Below, in pieces: positions 1-5,589 of a DNA stretch of 6,329 nt. A program made the position numbers and the translations under genes. A model generated the notes under the pieces. It did no database searches. It was not told the origin of the DNA and saw only the letters and a list, made by a program, of their open reading frames with translations. Origin of the DNA: Thermodesulfobacteriota bacterium (GTDB lineage: Bacteria > Desulfobacterota > RBG-13-43-22); NCBI GenBank assembly GCA_025454185.1, contig JALOOY010000103.1:1-6329 (forward strand), given 5' to 3'. Numbering within the stretch: position 1 is the stretch's first letter; each line of letters opens with the position of its first letter.

Positions 1-131
1 AATCCAAATACCTGGCCCACGACGCAGGGAATCAGTGCCAAATCGGGGACCGGGTGCTGCTCCAGGAGACCAGGCCGCTCAGCAAACGGAAACGATTTTC
101 GGTGAGCCAGATTTTGGAAAAAACGCAGTAG
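1..131 (+). CDS. rpsQ: 30S ribosomal protein S17 (3' end, partial)
   Basis: This is the C-terminal 42 residues of S17, a primary 16S rRNA-binding protein of the small subunit. The reading frame starts with a full codon at position 3 and ends at a TAG stop at 129-131; the gene begins before the window. The visible protein carries the S17 hallmarks KYLAHD, then CQIGDRVLLQETRPLSKRKR, and ends in a short SVSQILEKTQ tail. The ETRPLSK motif followed by a basic run is typical of the S17 OB-fold core. In spc-type operons S17 sits just before L14, as here, with 15 bases between them. Only the 5' part is missing, because of the window edge and not because of damage. Identification is firm. Confidence 0.95.
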   Translation, partial: SKYLAHDAGNQCQIGDRVLLQETRPLSKRKRFSVSQILEKTQ

Positions 132-146
132 CGAGCAGGAACAACT

Positions 147-515
147 ATGATCCAGACACAGACCCAGCTTGAAGTAGCCGACAATTCAGGAGCCAAGAAG
201 CTTTTTTGCATCCGGGTCCTCGGCGGTACCCGGCGCCGCTATGCCCGCGTGGGCGACGTCATCGTGGTTTCGGTCAAAGAGGCCATCCCCAACGCCAAGG
301 TCAAAAAAGGGGATGTGGTCAAGGCCGTGGTGGTCCGGACCAAAAAGGAAATATCCCGTCCCGACGGATCGTATATCAAATTCGACGACAATTCGGCCGT
401 GCTGATCAACCAGCAGCGGGAACCGATCGGCACCCGGATCTTCGGGCCCGTGGCCCGGGAACTGCGGGCCAAGAATTTCATGAAGATCATTTCGCTGGCC
501 CCGGAAGTGTTGTAG
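147..515 (+). CDS. rplN: 50S ribosomal protein L14
   Basis: L14 is a five-stranded beta-barrel protein of the large subunit. It binds 23S rRNA and contributes to the inter-subunit bridge with 16S rRNA. The 122 residues match the normal bacterial length exactly. The N-terminus (MIQTQTQLEVADNSGAKK) and the late motif EPIGTRIFGPVARELR (about residues 92-107) are diagnostic. The start is the ATG at 147, with a modest AGGA Shine-Dalgarno sequence at 137-140, six bases upstream. It follows rpsQ by 15 bases and precedes rplX by 48 bases, in the canonical spc order. Nothing unusual is seen in the protein. It is probably cotranscribed with its neighbours, since no promoter or terminator is evident in the gaps. 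Confidence 0.98.
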   Translation: MIQTQTQLEVADNSGAKKLFCIRVLGGTRRRYARVGDVIVVSVKEAIPNAKVKKGDVVKAVVVRTKKEISRPDGSYIKFDDNSAVLINQQREPIGTRIFGPVARELRAKNFMKIISLAPEVL

Positions 516-563
516 GCGCGGTCCGTGCGGCCGAAGGGGACGAAGGGTAGGAAAGGGCACAAG

Positions 564-881
564 ATGGGACTCAAGAAGAACGACAAGGTCATGGTCATTG
601 CCGGCAAGGAAAAAGGGAAGGTGGGCAAGGTCCTGAAGGTCCTGCCGGAAAAAAACCGGGCCGTGGTGGAAAAAGTCAATTACATCAAACGCCATTCCCG
701 GCCGGGCGGCAAGGTCAGCAAGGGGGGCATCATTGAAAAAGAAGCCCCGCTGCAGGTGTCCAACCTGATGCTCATCTGCGCCAAATGCACCGACCCCGTC
801 CGGGTCGGGCACAAACGCTTGGAAGACGGCAGCGCGGTACGGGTCTGCAAAAAATGCGGCGAAGTGCTGGAGAATAAATAA
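564..881 (+). CDS. rplX: 50S ribosomal protein L24, four-cysteine form
   Basis: L24 is an assembly-initiator protein that binds the 5' region of 23S rRNA and lies near the peptide exit tunnel. The 105-residue product from the ATG at 564 has an N-terminal KOW segment (about residues 6-33, KNDKVMVIAGKEKGKVGKV) and the L24 core KVNYIKRHSRP. A GTG at 525 would add 13 residues (MRPKGTKGRKGHK), but homologues start near MGLKKNDKV. AGGAAA at 549-554, nine bases before the ATG, also supports the shorter form. Near the C-terminus are C72-x2-C75 and C95-x2-C98, a likely zinc ribbon. Many L24 proteins lack these cysteines and have other residues there, so this is a 'C+' variant. Zinc binding is inferred from spacing only. 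Confidence 0.96.
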   Translation: MGLKKNDKVMVIAGKEKGKVGKVLKVLPEKNRAVVEKVNYIKRHSRPGGKVSKGGIIEKEAPLQVSNLMLICAKCTDPVRVGHKRLEDGSAVRVCKKCGEVLENK

Positions 882-899
882 CCGGAAGGATCGGGTCTC

Positions 900-1439
900 A
901 TGTCCAGGTTACAGAAAATCTATCAGGAAGAACTGCGGCCCCGGCTGCAGGAACAGTTTCATTATAAAAATGTGATGGAAATCCCCCAGGTGGAGAAAAT
1001 CGTCCTGAACATTGGTTTGGGGGAGGCCATTCAAAACGGGAAGATTCTGGACACCGCCTCGGAGGAACTGGCCTTGATCGCCGGACAGAAGCCGGTGATC
1101 ACCCGGGCCAAAAAGTCCATTGCCTCGTTCAAGCTGCGGGAAAACATGCCCATTGGCTGCATGGTGACCCTGCGCCGCGAGCGTATGTACGATTTCCTGG
1201 ACAAGTTGGTGCATATCGCCCTGCCCCGGGTCCGGGACTTTCGGGGCGTGTCAGCCAAGGCGTTCGACGGGCGGGGGAATTACACGCTGGGCATCCGGGA
1301 ACACATCATCTTCCCGGAAATCAATTATGACAAAATCGATAAAATCAAAGGACTCAATATTACGATCGTCACTTCGGCCCGGACCGATGAGGAAAGCCGG
1401 TATCTGCTGCGTTTGCTGGGGATGCCCTTCCGTAATTAA
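900..1439 (+). CDS. rplE: 50S ribosomal protein L5
   Basis: L5 binds 5S rRNA and sits in the central protuberance of the large subunit, where it contacts the P-site tRNA and the small subunit. The 179-residue length is the bacterial norm. Visible hallmarks are VEKIVLNIGLGEA (about residues 31-43), the stretch GQKPVITRAKKSIASFKLRE (about 62-81), then LRRERMYDFLDKL and the C-terminal half GREHIIFPEI-like segment (here GIREHIIFPEINYDKID). The ATG start at 900 has a GAAGGA Shine-Dalgarno sequence at 885-890, nine bases upstream, and lies 18 bases after rplX. In E. coli, S8 represses spc translation by binding mRNA around the rplE start. I could not make out a matching S8 site here, so such feedback is untested for this organism. 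Confidence 0.98.
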   Translation: MSRLQKIYQEELRPRLQEQFHYKNVMEIPQVEKIVLNIGLGEAIQNGKILDTASEELALIAGQKPVITRAKKSIASFKLRENMPIGCMVTLRRERMYDFLDKLVHIALPRVRDFRGVSAKAFDGRGNYTLGIREHIIFPEINYDKIDKIKGLNITIVTSARTDEESRYLLRLLGMPFRN

Positions 1440-1463
1440 AGCACCGGCGGCCGGAAGAACACC

Positions 1464-1477
1464 GGGGTCCGCACCCC
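1464..1477 (+). other. Small hairpin in the rplE-rpsZ gap
   Basis: The 69-base gap between rplE and rpsZ is the longest in the window. It contains GGGGT (1464-1468), a four-base loop CCGC, and ACCCC (1473-1477), which can form a perfect five-pair stem. It lies 16 bases before the rpsZ Shine-Dalgarno sequence. There is no T-run after it, so it is not a convincing intrinsic terminator. It could be a minor translation or mRNA-stability element, or chance in GC-rich DNA. No function is claimed. Confidence 0.25.
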
Positions 1478-1493
1478 AACCCCAACCGGGAAA

Positions 1494-1500
1494 AAGGAGG
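1494..1500 (+). promoter_or_regulatory. Ribosome binding site of rpsZ
   Basis: AAGGAGG, a near-perfect match to the anti-Shine-Dalgarno sequence, ends eight bases before the TTG at 1509. It supports use of this rare start codon. Confidence 0.85.
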
Positions 1501-1508
1501 AAGTTGTC

Positions 1509-1694
1509 TTGGCGAAAAAATCCCTGATGTTGAAAGCCCAGCGCGCCCCCAAATTTAAAGTACGCGCCTATCATCGCTGTCCTTTTTGCGGACGCCCCCG
1601 GGCTTATATCCGGAAGTTCGGCATCTGTCGCATCTGTTTCCGGAACATGGCCCTCAAGGGCCACATTCCCGGCGTCGTAAAGTCCAGTTGGTAA
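1509..1694 (+). CDS. rpsZ: 30S ribosomal protein S14, zinc-binding type Z
   Basis: S14 sits in the head of the small subunit and is needed for late 30S assembly. This is the short zinc form: 61 residues rather than the roughly 100 of the E. coli-type protein. The zinc ribbon is visible as C24-x2-C27 and C40-x2-C43 in the context HRCPFCGRPRAYIRKFGICR, and the protein ends in the typical GHIPGVVKSSW. Translation most likely starts at the TTG at 1509 (MAKKSLMLKAQ, which matches family N-termini), with a strong AAGGAGG eight bases upstream. The next ATG, at residue 7, would remove conserved basic residues. It lies between rplE and rpsH, the normal slot for S14. The symbol rpsN is also used for this protein. 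Confidence 0.97.
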   Translation: MAKKSLMLKAQRAPKFKVRAYHRCPFCGRPRAYIRKFGICRICFRNMALKGHIPGVVKSSW

Positions 1695-1719
1695 GAAAGC
1701 GTAATAAGGAGCTAAGGAA

Positions 1720-2118
1720 ATGGGCATGACCGACCCAGTGTCTGATATGCTGACGCGTATCCGGAACGGCAGCGGCGCCAAATTCGCCAAAGTCGATATC
1801 CCTTCATCGAAGCTGAAAGTACAGATCGCCCGCATTCTGAAGGATGAAGGTTACGTCAAAAATTTTAAAGTGATGAAGGATAACCGCCAGGGGATTTTGC
1901 GCATCTATCTCAAGTACGATGACAAAAACCAGGAGACCATCCAGCGTATTTTCCGGGTCAGCCGGCCCAGTCGACGGGTCTACACCGGAAAAGAAGGCAT
2001 TCCCAAGGTCCTGAACGGCCTGGGGATCTCCATCCTGTCCACGTCCCGCGGGGTTTTGACCGATCGGGAAGCCCGGCGTCTCGGCGTGGGCGGTGAAATC
2101 CTGTGTTCCATCTGGTAG
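1720..2118 (+). CDS. rpsH: 30S ribosomal protein S8
   Basis: S8 is a primary binder of the central domain of 16S rRNA. In E. coli it is also the translational repressor of the spc operon. The 132-residue length fits the family. Visible hallmarks are MTDPVSDMLTRIRNG at the start, LKDEGYV near residues 40-46, and the signature STSRGVLTDREARRLGVGGE followed by a C-terminal SIW. The ATG at 1720 has AAGGAG at 1706-1711, eight bases upstream. A second ATG two codons downstream (1726) is possible, but its spacing from the Shine-Dalgarno sequence is less good. It lies 25 bases after rpsZ and 31 bases before rplF. A regulatory role here is an inference by analogy with E. coli. Confidence 0.98.
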   Translation: MGMTDPVSDMLTRIRNGSGAKFAKVDIPSSKLKVQIARILKDEGYVKNFKVMKDNRQGILRIYLKYDDKNQETIQRIFRVSRPSRRVYTGKEGIPKVLNGLGISILSTSRGVLTDREARRLGVGGEILCSIW

Positions 2119-2134
2119 CATTGGTCCAGAATTA

Positions 2135-2141
2135 GAGGAGG
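2135..2141 (+). promoter_or_regulatory. Ribosome binding site of rplF
   Basis: GAGGAGG ends eight bases before the ATG at 2150. It decides the L6 start against an upstream in-frame ATG at 2093 that lies inside rpsH. Confidence 0.85.
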
Positions 2142-2149
2142 AAAAACAT

Positions 2150-2689
2150 ATGTCCCGGGTTGGAAAAAAGCCCATTCCGCTGCCCCGGCAGGTTACGGTA
2201 ACGCTGCAACCCGGCGCGGTAACCGTGCAAGGCCCCAAAGGGGTGTTACGTTGCCCGGTGCCCCCGGAACTGGAAGTGGCGATCCAGGAGGAGCAGTTGA
2301 CGGTTAAGCCCCTCGTTGAAAACAATAAGGTCAAAGCCCACTTCGGGCTCCTGCGCGCTTTGTTGGCCAATATGGTCCAGGGCGTCCACGAGGGTTTCGA
2401 GCGCATCCTGGAAATCCAGGGGATCGGCTACAAGGTCGAACTGCAGGGGGACCAGTTGGTGTTGAACCTGGGCTATTCCCATCCGGTTCATTTTAGGCTG
2501 CCGGAGGGGATCAGCGCCGTGGTGGAAAAACAGAACCGCATCCTGATCCGCGGTATCGACCGGGACCTGCTGGGCCTCACCGCGGCCCGGCTCCGCAAGT
2601 TCAGGCCGCCGGAGCCCTACAAGGGCAAAGGCATCCGCTATGCGGAGGAAACCGTGCGGCGCAAAGTCGGCAAGACCGGCTCCAAATAG
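2150..2689 (+). CDS. rplF: 50S ribosomal protein L6
   Basis: L6 is a two-domain protein of the large subunit that binds 23S rRNA near the sarcin-ricin loop and the L7/L12 stalk base, where elongation factors dock. The product is 179 residues, the usual length. It begins SRVGKKPIPLP and includes VQGPKGVL (about residues 25-32) in the first domain and the motif RPPEPYKGKGIRYAEETVRR (about 153-172) near the C-terminus. The open frame reaches back to 2093, but the extra 19 residues would overlap rpsH and do not resemble L6. The GAGGAGG at 2135-2141 also points to 2150. The gene lies 31 bases after rpsH and 14 before rplR. No anomaly is seen. Confidence 0.98.
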   Translation: MSRVGKKPIPLPRQVTVTLQPGAVTVQGPKGVLRCPVPPELEVAIQEEQLTVKPLVENNKVKAHFGLLRALLANMVQGVHEGFERILEIQGIGYKVELQGDQLVLNLGYSHPVHFRLPEGISAVVEKQNRILIRGIDRDLLGLTAARLRKFRPPEPYKGKGIRYAEETVRRKVGKTGSK

Positions 2690-2703
2690 GGGAAGAGCAA
2701 ACC

Positions 2704-3069
2704 ATGGAGAATTTAGCCAAGAAAAAGAGCGCCCACCTGAAACGGAAAAAGAGGGTGCGCAAGCGCATCCGGGGGTTGGAAAACCGCCCGCGCCTGTCCG
2801 TTTTCCGCAGCGCCAGCCACATCTACGCCCAGATCATCGTGGACACCACCGGCCGGACCCTGGTGCAGGTTTCCAGCCTTAGCCCGGAATTGAAGGGCCA
2901 GCCGGCGGCCGGCAAGGTGGAACAGGCCAAAAAAGTAGGGGCCCTGGCCGCCCAGAAGGCCTTGGCCCAGGGTATTGCCCAGGTGGTGTTCGACCGTAAC
3001 GGATTTTTATATCACGGACGGATCAAGGCCGTTTCCGAGGGCGCCCGTGAGGCCGGATTGACATTTTAA
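2704..3069 (+). CDS. rplR: 50S ribosomal protein L18
   Basis: L18 binds 5S rRNA together with L5 and helps attach it to the large subunit in the central protuberance. The 121-residue product is of family length. It has a very basic N-terminal tail (KKKSAHLKRKKRVRKRIRG, about residues 6-24), expected for the 5S rRNA-binding arm. This is followed by RPRLSVFRSASHIYAQIIVD and the C-terminal signature VVFDRNGFLYHGRIKAVSEG ending in AREAGLTF. The ATG at 2704 lies 14 bases after rplF. Its Shine-Dalgarno sequence is weak (GGAAGAG at about 2691-2697), so translation may partly depend on ribosomes coming from rplF. The order L6-L18-S5 is the canonical one. Confidence 0.98.
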   Translation: MENLAKKKSAHLKRKKRVRKRIRGLENRPRLSVFRSASHIYAQIIVDTTGRTLVQVSSLSPELKGQPAAGKVEQAKKVGALAAQKALAQGIAQVVFDRNGFLYHGRIKAVSEGAREAGLTF

Positions 3070-3076
3070 GGGAGGG
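3068..3076 (+). promoter_or_regulatory. Ribosome binding site of rpsE
   Basis: AAGGGAGGG overlaps the rplR stop codon. Its GGAGG core (3071-3075) lies eight bases before the GTG at 3084 but only five before the TTG at 3081, which favours the GTG as the S5 start. Confidence 0.7.
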
Positions 3077-3083
3077 ACCTTTG

Positions 3084-3581
3084 GTGGTAGATCTTAGCAG
3101 CACCGATAAACAGTTGATCAACAAGGTGGTCCATATCAGCCGGGTGGCCAAGGTGGTCAAAGGCGGACGGCGTTTCAGCTTCAGCGCCCTGGCGGTGGTG
3201 GGCGATGGGAACGGCAAGGTCGGCAGCGGTCTGGGCAAGGCCAACGAGGTGCCGGAGGCCATCCGCAAGGCCATCGAAAAGGCCAAGCGCGACATGCGGG
3301 ATTTCCCGCTGGTGGAGCAGACCATTCCCCACGAGGTGATCGGCCGTTTCGGGGCCGGACGGGTGCTCCTGAAACCGGCCTCCAAAGGGACCGGGATTAT
3401 CGCCGGCGGAGCCGTGCGGGCGGTCATGGAGGCCGGCGGGGTGCAGAATATCCTGACCAAGTGCCTGGGGTCTCATAATCCCCATAACGTGATCAAGGCC
3501 ACCCTGGAAGGACTGCAGAATCTTTACGACACCGAAATCATCGCCTTGAAACGGGGGAAAACCCCGGCGGAAATCAGGTAG
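3084..3581 (+). CDS. rpsE: 30S ribosomal protein S5
   Basis: S5 lies on the back of the small subunit near the mRNA entry site and affects decoding accuracy; changes in it cause spectinomycin resistance or ambiguity in model bacteria. The product is 165 residues, near the family norm of about 166. Seen are KVVKGGRRFSFSALAVVGDG (about residues 23-42), then GKVGSGLGKANEVPEAIRKA, the S5 N-terminal double-stranded RNA-binding region. The second half carries GTGIIAGGAVRAVMEAGGV and HNPHNVIKATLEGL. The start is GTG at 3084, chosen from Shine-Dalgarno spacing; TTG at 3081 would add one residue. It follows rplR by 14 bases and is followed by rpmD after six, suggesting translational coupling. Confidence 0.97.
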   Translation: MVDLSSTDKQLINKVVHISRVAKVVKGGRRFSFSALAVVGDGNGKVGSGLGKANEVPEAIRKAIEKAKRDMRDFPLVEQTIPHEVIGRFGAGRVLLKPASKGTGIIAGGAVRAVMEAGGVQNILTKCLGSHNPHNVIKATLEGLQNLYDTEIIALKRGKTPAEIR

Positions 3582-3587
3582 GACACC

Positions 3588-3770
3588 ATGAGCGAGAAAA
3601 TGATCCGCATCACACTGCGGCAAAGCGGGATCGGGCGCCCCCCCAAGCATCGGCGCACCCTGGCCAGCCTGGGGTTGCGCAAGATCAACCAGACCGTCGT
3701 CCGCCAGGATACGCCGGAAATGCGGGGTATGATCCGTCAAATCGCCCACCTGCTGGAAGTTCAAGAATAG
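3588..3770 (+). CDS. rpmD: 50S ribosomal protein L30
   Basis: L30 is a small protein of the large subunit that binds 23S rRNA. It is 60 residues long, normal for bacteria, and is absent from some bacterial lineages, so its presence is mildly informative. The protein shows the L30 pattern: IRITLRQSGIGRPPKHRRTL (about residues 6-25), then LGLRKINQTVVRQDTPEMRG and a final hydrophobic helix IRQIAHLLEV. The ATG at 3588 lies only six bases after the rpsE stop. The short AGGTAGGA just upstream overlaps the end of rpsE and is the likely ribosome-binding segment. Position between S5 and L15 is canonical. Confidence 0.97.
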   Translation: MSEKMIRITLRQSGIGRPPKHRRTLASLGLRKINQTVVRQDTPEMRGMIRQIAHLLEVQE

Positions 3771-3784
3771 AAACGGAGCAGCCG

Positions 3785-4252
3785 ATGGAAGCGCAACAAC
3801 CAGGGACCTTGATTGGGCTGGACCAATTGTCTCCGGCCCCGGGGTCTAGAAAAAAACGGAAACGGGTCGGCCGGGGTCCGGGATCGGGCCACGGCAAAAC
3901 GGCCACCCGCGGGAGCAAAGGACAGAAGGCGCGGTCCGGGGCCAAATTGGGCGTGGGTTTCGAAGGCGGGCAGATGCCCCTGCAGCGGCGGGTCCCCAAG
4001 AGGGGCTTCAAGCCTTTGGAGCGCCGGGAATGGGCCTTGCTCAATATCCGGGATTTGAAGTCCTTTGCCGGCGGGGCCACCGTGGACCTGCCGGCCTTGC
4101 TGCAGGAAGGGATCGTCCGCCGTCTGAAGGACGGGGTGAAACTTTTGGGACACGGCGAAATCCAGGTTCCGCTTTTTATCAAGGTCAACAAATGCAGCCA
4201 GGGGGCCCGGCAAAAGATAGAGGCCGCCGGAGGTACGGTCGAGGAGATCTAA
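3785..4252 (+). CDS. rplO: 50S ribosomal protein L15
   Basis: L15 is a late-assembly protein of the large subunit with a long basic extension that threads through 23S rRNA. The product is 155 residues, slightly longer than the usual 144-150. The glycine- and basic-rich N-terminal arm is clear (about residues 22-50: RKKRKRVGRGPGSGHGKTA and onward to GSKGQKAR). The C-terminal half shows GHGEIQVPLFIKVNKCSQGA and ends in AAGGTVEEI. The excess comes from the first eight residues (MEAQQPGT) before the usual LxxLxPAPGS start. A TTG at 3809 would give a 147-residue protein. I keep the ATG because GGAG at 3775-3778 is placed six bases before it. The gene ends directly against secY. Confidence 0.96.
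   Translation: MEAQQPGTLIGLDQLSPAPGSRKKRKRVGRGPGSGHGKTATRGSKGQKARSGAKLGVGFEGGQMPLQRRVPKRGFKPLERREWALLNIRDLKSFAGGATVDLPALLQEGIVRRLKDGVKLLGHGEIQVPLFIKVNKCSQGARQKIEAAGGTVEEI
4241..4246 (+). promoter_or_regulatory. Ribosome binding site of secY inside rplO
   Basis: GAGGAG lies within the last codons of rplO and ends six bases before the GTG start of secY at 4253. With the stop and start codons directly adjacent, translation of secY is probably coupled to that of rplO. Confidence 0.75.
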
Positions 4253-5563
4253 GTGCTCACCGGTTTTCAGAACATTACCAAGATACCGGAACTGAAAAAG
4301 AAGATCTGGTTCACCCTGGCCATGCTGGCGGTCTACCGGGTGGGGGTGCATATTCCCACGCCGGGGATCGATTCCGCGGCCCTGGCCGCCTTTTTCAAGC
4401 GGGCCCAGGGGACCCTCTTCGGACTCTTCGACATGTTTTCCGGCGGGGCCCTGGAGAATATGTCCGTCTTCGCTCTGGGGATCATGCCCTACATCAGCGC
4501 CTCCATCATCCTGGACTTGCTGACGGTAGTCATCCCCTACCTGGACAAGCTGAAAAAGGAAGGCGAAGCGGGCCGGAAAAAGATCACCCAGTACGCCCGT
4601 TACGGGACCGTGGTCCTGTCCCTCTTTCAGGGGCTGGGCATTGCCATCGGGATGGAGAGCATGAGCAGTCCGGGCGGCGGCAGCGTGGTCATCGACCCCG
4701 GCTGGTCTTTCCGGCTCATGACCATGATCACGCTCACCTCGGGCACGGCTTTCATCATGTGGCTGGGTGAGCAGATTACGGAACGGGGCATCGGCAACGG
4801 CATCTCCCTGATCATCTTCGCCGGCATTGTGGCCCGTATGCCCACGGCCCTGGTCAACACCCTGCAGTTGGTCCGGACCGGAGAATTGAATTTTATTTTT
4901 ATTATCCTGCTCCTGGCCCTGATGGTGGGGGTGGTGGGCTTTATCGTCTTTGTGGAGCGTGGGCAGCGCCGGATACCGGTGCAATATGCCAAGCGGGTGG
5001 TGGGGCGCAAGGTCTACGGCGGACAGAGTACCCATCTGCCCTTGAAGATCAACACCTCCGGGGTCATACCGCCCATCTTTGCCTCCTCCATTCTCATGTT
5101 TCCGGCCACGATCACCCAATTCGTACAGATTCAGTGGCTGAGCAGCTTTGTGCGGGATTATATGGCCGTGGGGGGGCTGCTCTATTCCCTGGTCTATGTG
5201 GGCCTCATTTTCTTCTTCTGTTACTTCTATACGGCGGTGACCTTCAATCCCGTCGACGTAGCCGATAACATGAAAAAATACGGGGGCTACATACCCGGCA
5301 TCCGGCCCGGCAAAAAGACGGCCGACTATATCGATCACGTGTTGACCCGGATCACCTTCGGGGGGGCCCTGTATATCTCCGCCGTCTGCGTGCTGCCCAC
5401 GGTCCTGATCTACCGCTTCAAGGTGCCTTTCTACTTTGGCGGCACGGCCCTGCTCATCGTCATCGGCGTGGCCATCGATACCATGGCCCAGATCGAATCA
5501 CACATGTTGACCCGCCATTACGAAGGGTTCATGAAAAAGGGCATGGCCCGCGTGAAACGGTAG
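4253..5563 (+). CDS. secY: Protein translocase subunit SecY
   Basis: SecY forms the channel through which unfolded proteins cross or enter the inner membrane, working with SecE, SecG and SecA or the ribosome. The 436-residue length is typical. Ten hydrophobic segments can be read, roughly at residues 18-38, 71-92, 117-136, 152-172, 182-200, 213-234, 267-287, 305-327, 366-386 and 392-410. The plug region FSGGALENMSVFALGIMPYI spans about 63-81. Other family motifs are ERGIGNGISLIIFAG (178-191), VERGQRRIPVQYAKR (234-248), LPLKINTSGVIPPIFASS (262-279) and the cytoplasmic loop FNPVDVADNMKKYGGYIPGI with RPGKKTADYID after it; this loop contacts SecA in E. coli. The start is GTG at 4253, immediately after the rplO stop, with GAGGAG six bases upstream. 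Confidence 0.98.
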   Translation: MLTGFQNITKIPELKKKIWFTLAMLAVYRVGVHIPTPGIDSAALAAFFKRAQGTLFGLFDMFSGGALENMSVFALGIMPYISASIILDLLTVVIPYLDKLKKEGEAGRKKITQYARYGTVVLSLFQGLGIAIGMESMSSPGGGSVVIDPGWSFRLMTMITLTSGTAFIMWLGEQITERGIGNGISLIIFAGIVARMPTALVNTLQLVRTGELNFIFIILLLALMVGVVGFIVFVERGQRRIPVQYAKRVVGRKVYGGQSTHLPLKINTSGVIPPIFASSILMFPATITQFVQIQWLSSFVRDYMAVGGLLYSLVYVGLIFFFCYFYTAVTFNPVDVADNMKKYGGYIPGIRPGKKTADYIDHVLTRITFGGALYISAVCVLPTVLIYRFKVPFYFGGTALLIVIGVAIDTMAQIESHMLTRHYEGFMKKGMARVKR

Positions 5564-5575
5564 GTTTATCACTAA

Positions 5576-5582
5576 AAGGAGG
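5576..5582 (+). promoter_or_regulatory. Ribosome binding site of adk
   Basis: AAGGAGG ends seven bases before the ATG at 5590. It is one of the strongest Shine-Dalgarno sequences in the window, suggesting independent efficient initiation of adk. Confidence 0.85.
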
Positions 5583-5589
5583 AAGGTTT

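Noticed and set aside
186..812. 208-codon minus-strand open frame opposite rplN and rplX
   Set aside because: It is antisense to two well-conserved ribosomal protein genes and shows no family resemblance or plausible upstream ribosome binding site.
881..930. Possible S8-binding regulatory site around the rplE start, as in E. coli
   Set aside because: I could not find a convincing stem with the internal-loop bases expected of an S8 target; a covariance model search would be needed.
1464..1490. Possible intrinsic terminator between rplE and rpsZ
   Set aside because: The stem is only five pairs and is followed by C- and A-rich sequence without a T-run, and the operon continues in canonical order.
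3066..3764. 232-codon minus-strand open frame opposite rpsE and rpmD
   Set aside because: It spans two certain plus-strand genes, and its composition is that of a codon-bias shadow.
4030..4770. 246-codon plus-strand open frame overlapping rplO and secY in another frame
   Set aside because: It crosses the rplO-secY junction out of frame and has a repetitive Gly/Arg/His-rich product with no known domain.
3761..5338. 525-codon open frame on the minus strand opposite rplO and secY
   Set aside because: Its product is low in recognisable motifs and rich in His, Gln, Gly, Asp and Pro, typical of an antisense shadow of GC-rich coding DNA. The plus strand carries two certain genes over the same bases.
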